Below, in pieces: positions 63,955-64,000 of a stretch of 64,000 bases of DNA. Source of the DNA: Maribacter arcticus. GTDB taxonomy: Bacteria; Bacteroidota; Bacteroidia; Flavobacteriales; Flavobacteriaceae. Made by a program: the position numbers and the translations under genes. Position 1 is the stretch's first letter. Every line of letters begins with the position of its first letter. The stretch spans positions 62,001 to 126,000 of the forward strand of contig NZ_FUYL01000005.1 of NCBI RefSeq assembly GCF_900167935.1, written 5' to 3'. The notes beneath the pieces are model-generated. The model saw nothing but the letters and a program-made list of their open reading frames with translations, made no database searches and had not been told where the DNA came from.

Positions 63955-64000
63955 TATCTTTAAGTATTGAAATTAAATCAATTACATGAAAAGGGGACTT
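63955..64000 (+). CDS. Start of a further gene, truncated by the window edge
   Basis: ATG 63986 (M-K-R-G-L...) is preceded by a TATCTTTA -7-like box at 63955-63962. Only five codons are visible, so the product cannot be named. Confidence 0.3.

Overview
The window reads as chromosomal DNA of a low-GC (about 36%) member of the Flavobacteriaceae (Bacteroidota), probably marine and gliding. The evidence is gene content: gliding/type IX secretion genes (sprE/porW, gldH), an F-type ATP synthase operon without beta and epsilon genes, a membrane b-type cytochrome succinate dehydrogenase, HU-CCDC81/SPOR protein, DUF4292 and DUF5687 proteins, A-rich leaders instead of strong Shine-Dalgarno sites, and many promoters with the Bacteroidota -7 box TAnnTTTG. 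I see no rRNA, tRNA, CRISPR array, insertion sequence or prophage. Nearly everything is ordinary core genome.

Layout. 1-945: edge-truncated flavin/2Fe-2S reductase (minus). 1240-5236: PadR regulator, two HAAS-type membrane proteins (the first frameshifted in a T8 run), a DUF5687 membrane protein and an ABC ATPase, forming one operon. 5559-14370: sprE/porW, bactofilin, AtpZ, a small membrane protein, then atpB-E-F-H-A-G with hairpins between several cistrons. 14501-21607: MFS exporter; then flippase, dut, TPR protein, DUF4292 lipoprotein, EnvC-like amidase activator and an aldo/keto reductase. 21597-26315: thioesterase, HU/SPOR protein, dprA, trpS, acyltransferase. 26312-29422 (minus): lipoprotein, ECF sigma factor, anti-sigma-like protein carrying a beta-barrel-like C-terminus, small outer-membrane protein. 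29506-37611: recA; trhO; ricT-like, gldH and PBP1A; two CoA-transferase subunits. 37757-41555: a tiny 35-codon transcription unit, lipoprotein, GNAT, serine hydrolase, methionine aminotransferase. 41587-45343: a vsr remnant and sdhCAB (minus). 45506-55989 (minus): a seven-gene cluster of two BNR beta-propeller proteins around two M28 peptidases, followed by cupin, DUF2721 and an unknown protein. 56143-64000: DUF6624-like exported protein, aminopeptidase P, exonuclease III, small membrane protein, brnQ, small Cys/His protein, thiL and a Tat-exported Gfo/Idh/MocA oxidoreductase.

Working together: sprE, gldH, PBP1A, the EnvC-like activator, the flippase and the bactofilin are all cell-envelope or surface-motility functions. 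The atp and sdh operons are the energy core. The BNR/M28 cluster looks like exported peptide or protein degradation.

The most interesting items are small: a 35-aa ORF with its own promoter and terminator, an orphan terminated transcript beside recA, three genes whose -7 box lies exactly 4 nt before the ATG (predicted leaderless mRNAs), a nonsense-mutated and truncated vsr remnant, a frameshifted HAAS gene that keeps its ATGA coupling, and an anti-sigma-like protein with an outer-membrane-barrel-like tail. I did not find a clearly new multi-gene defence or biosynthetic system.
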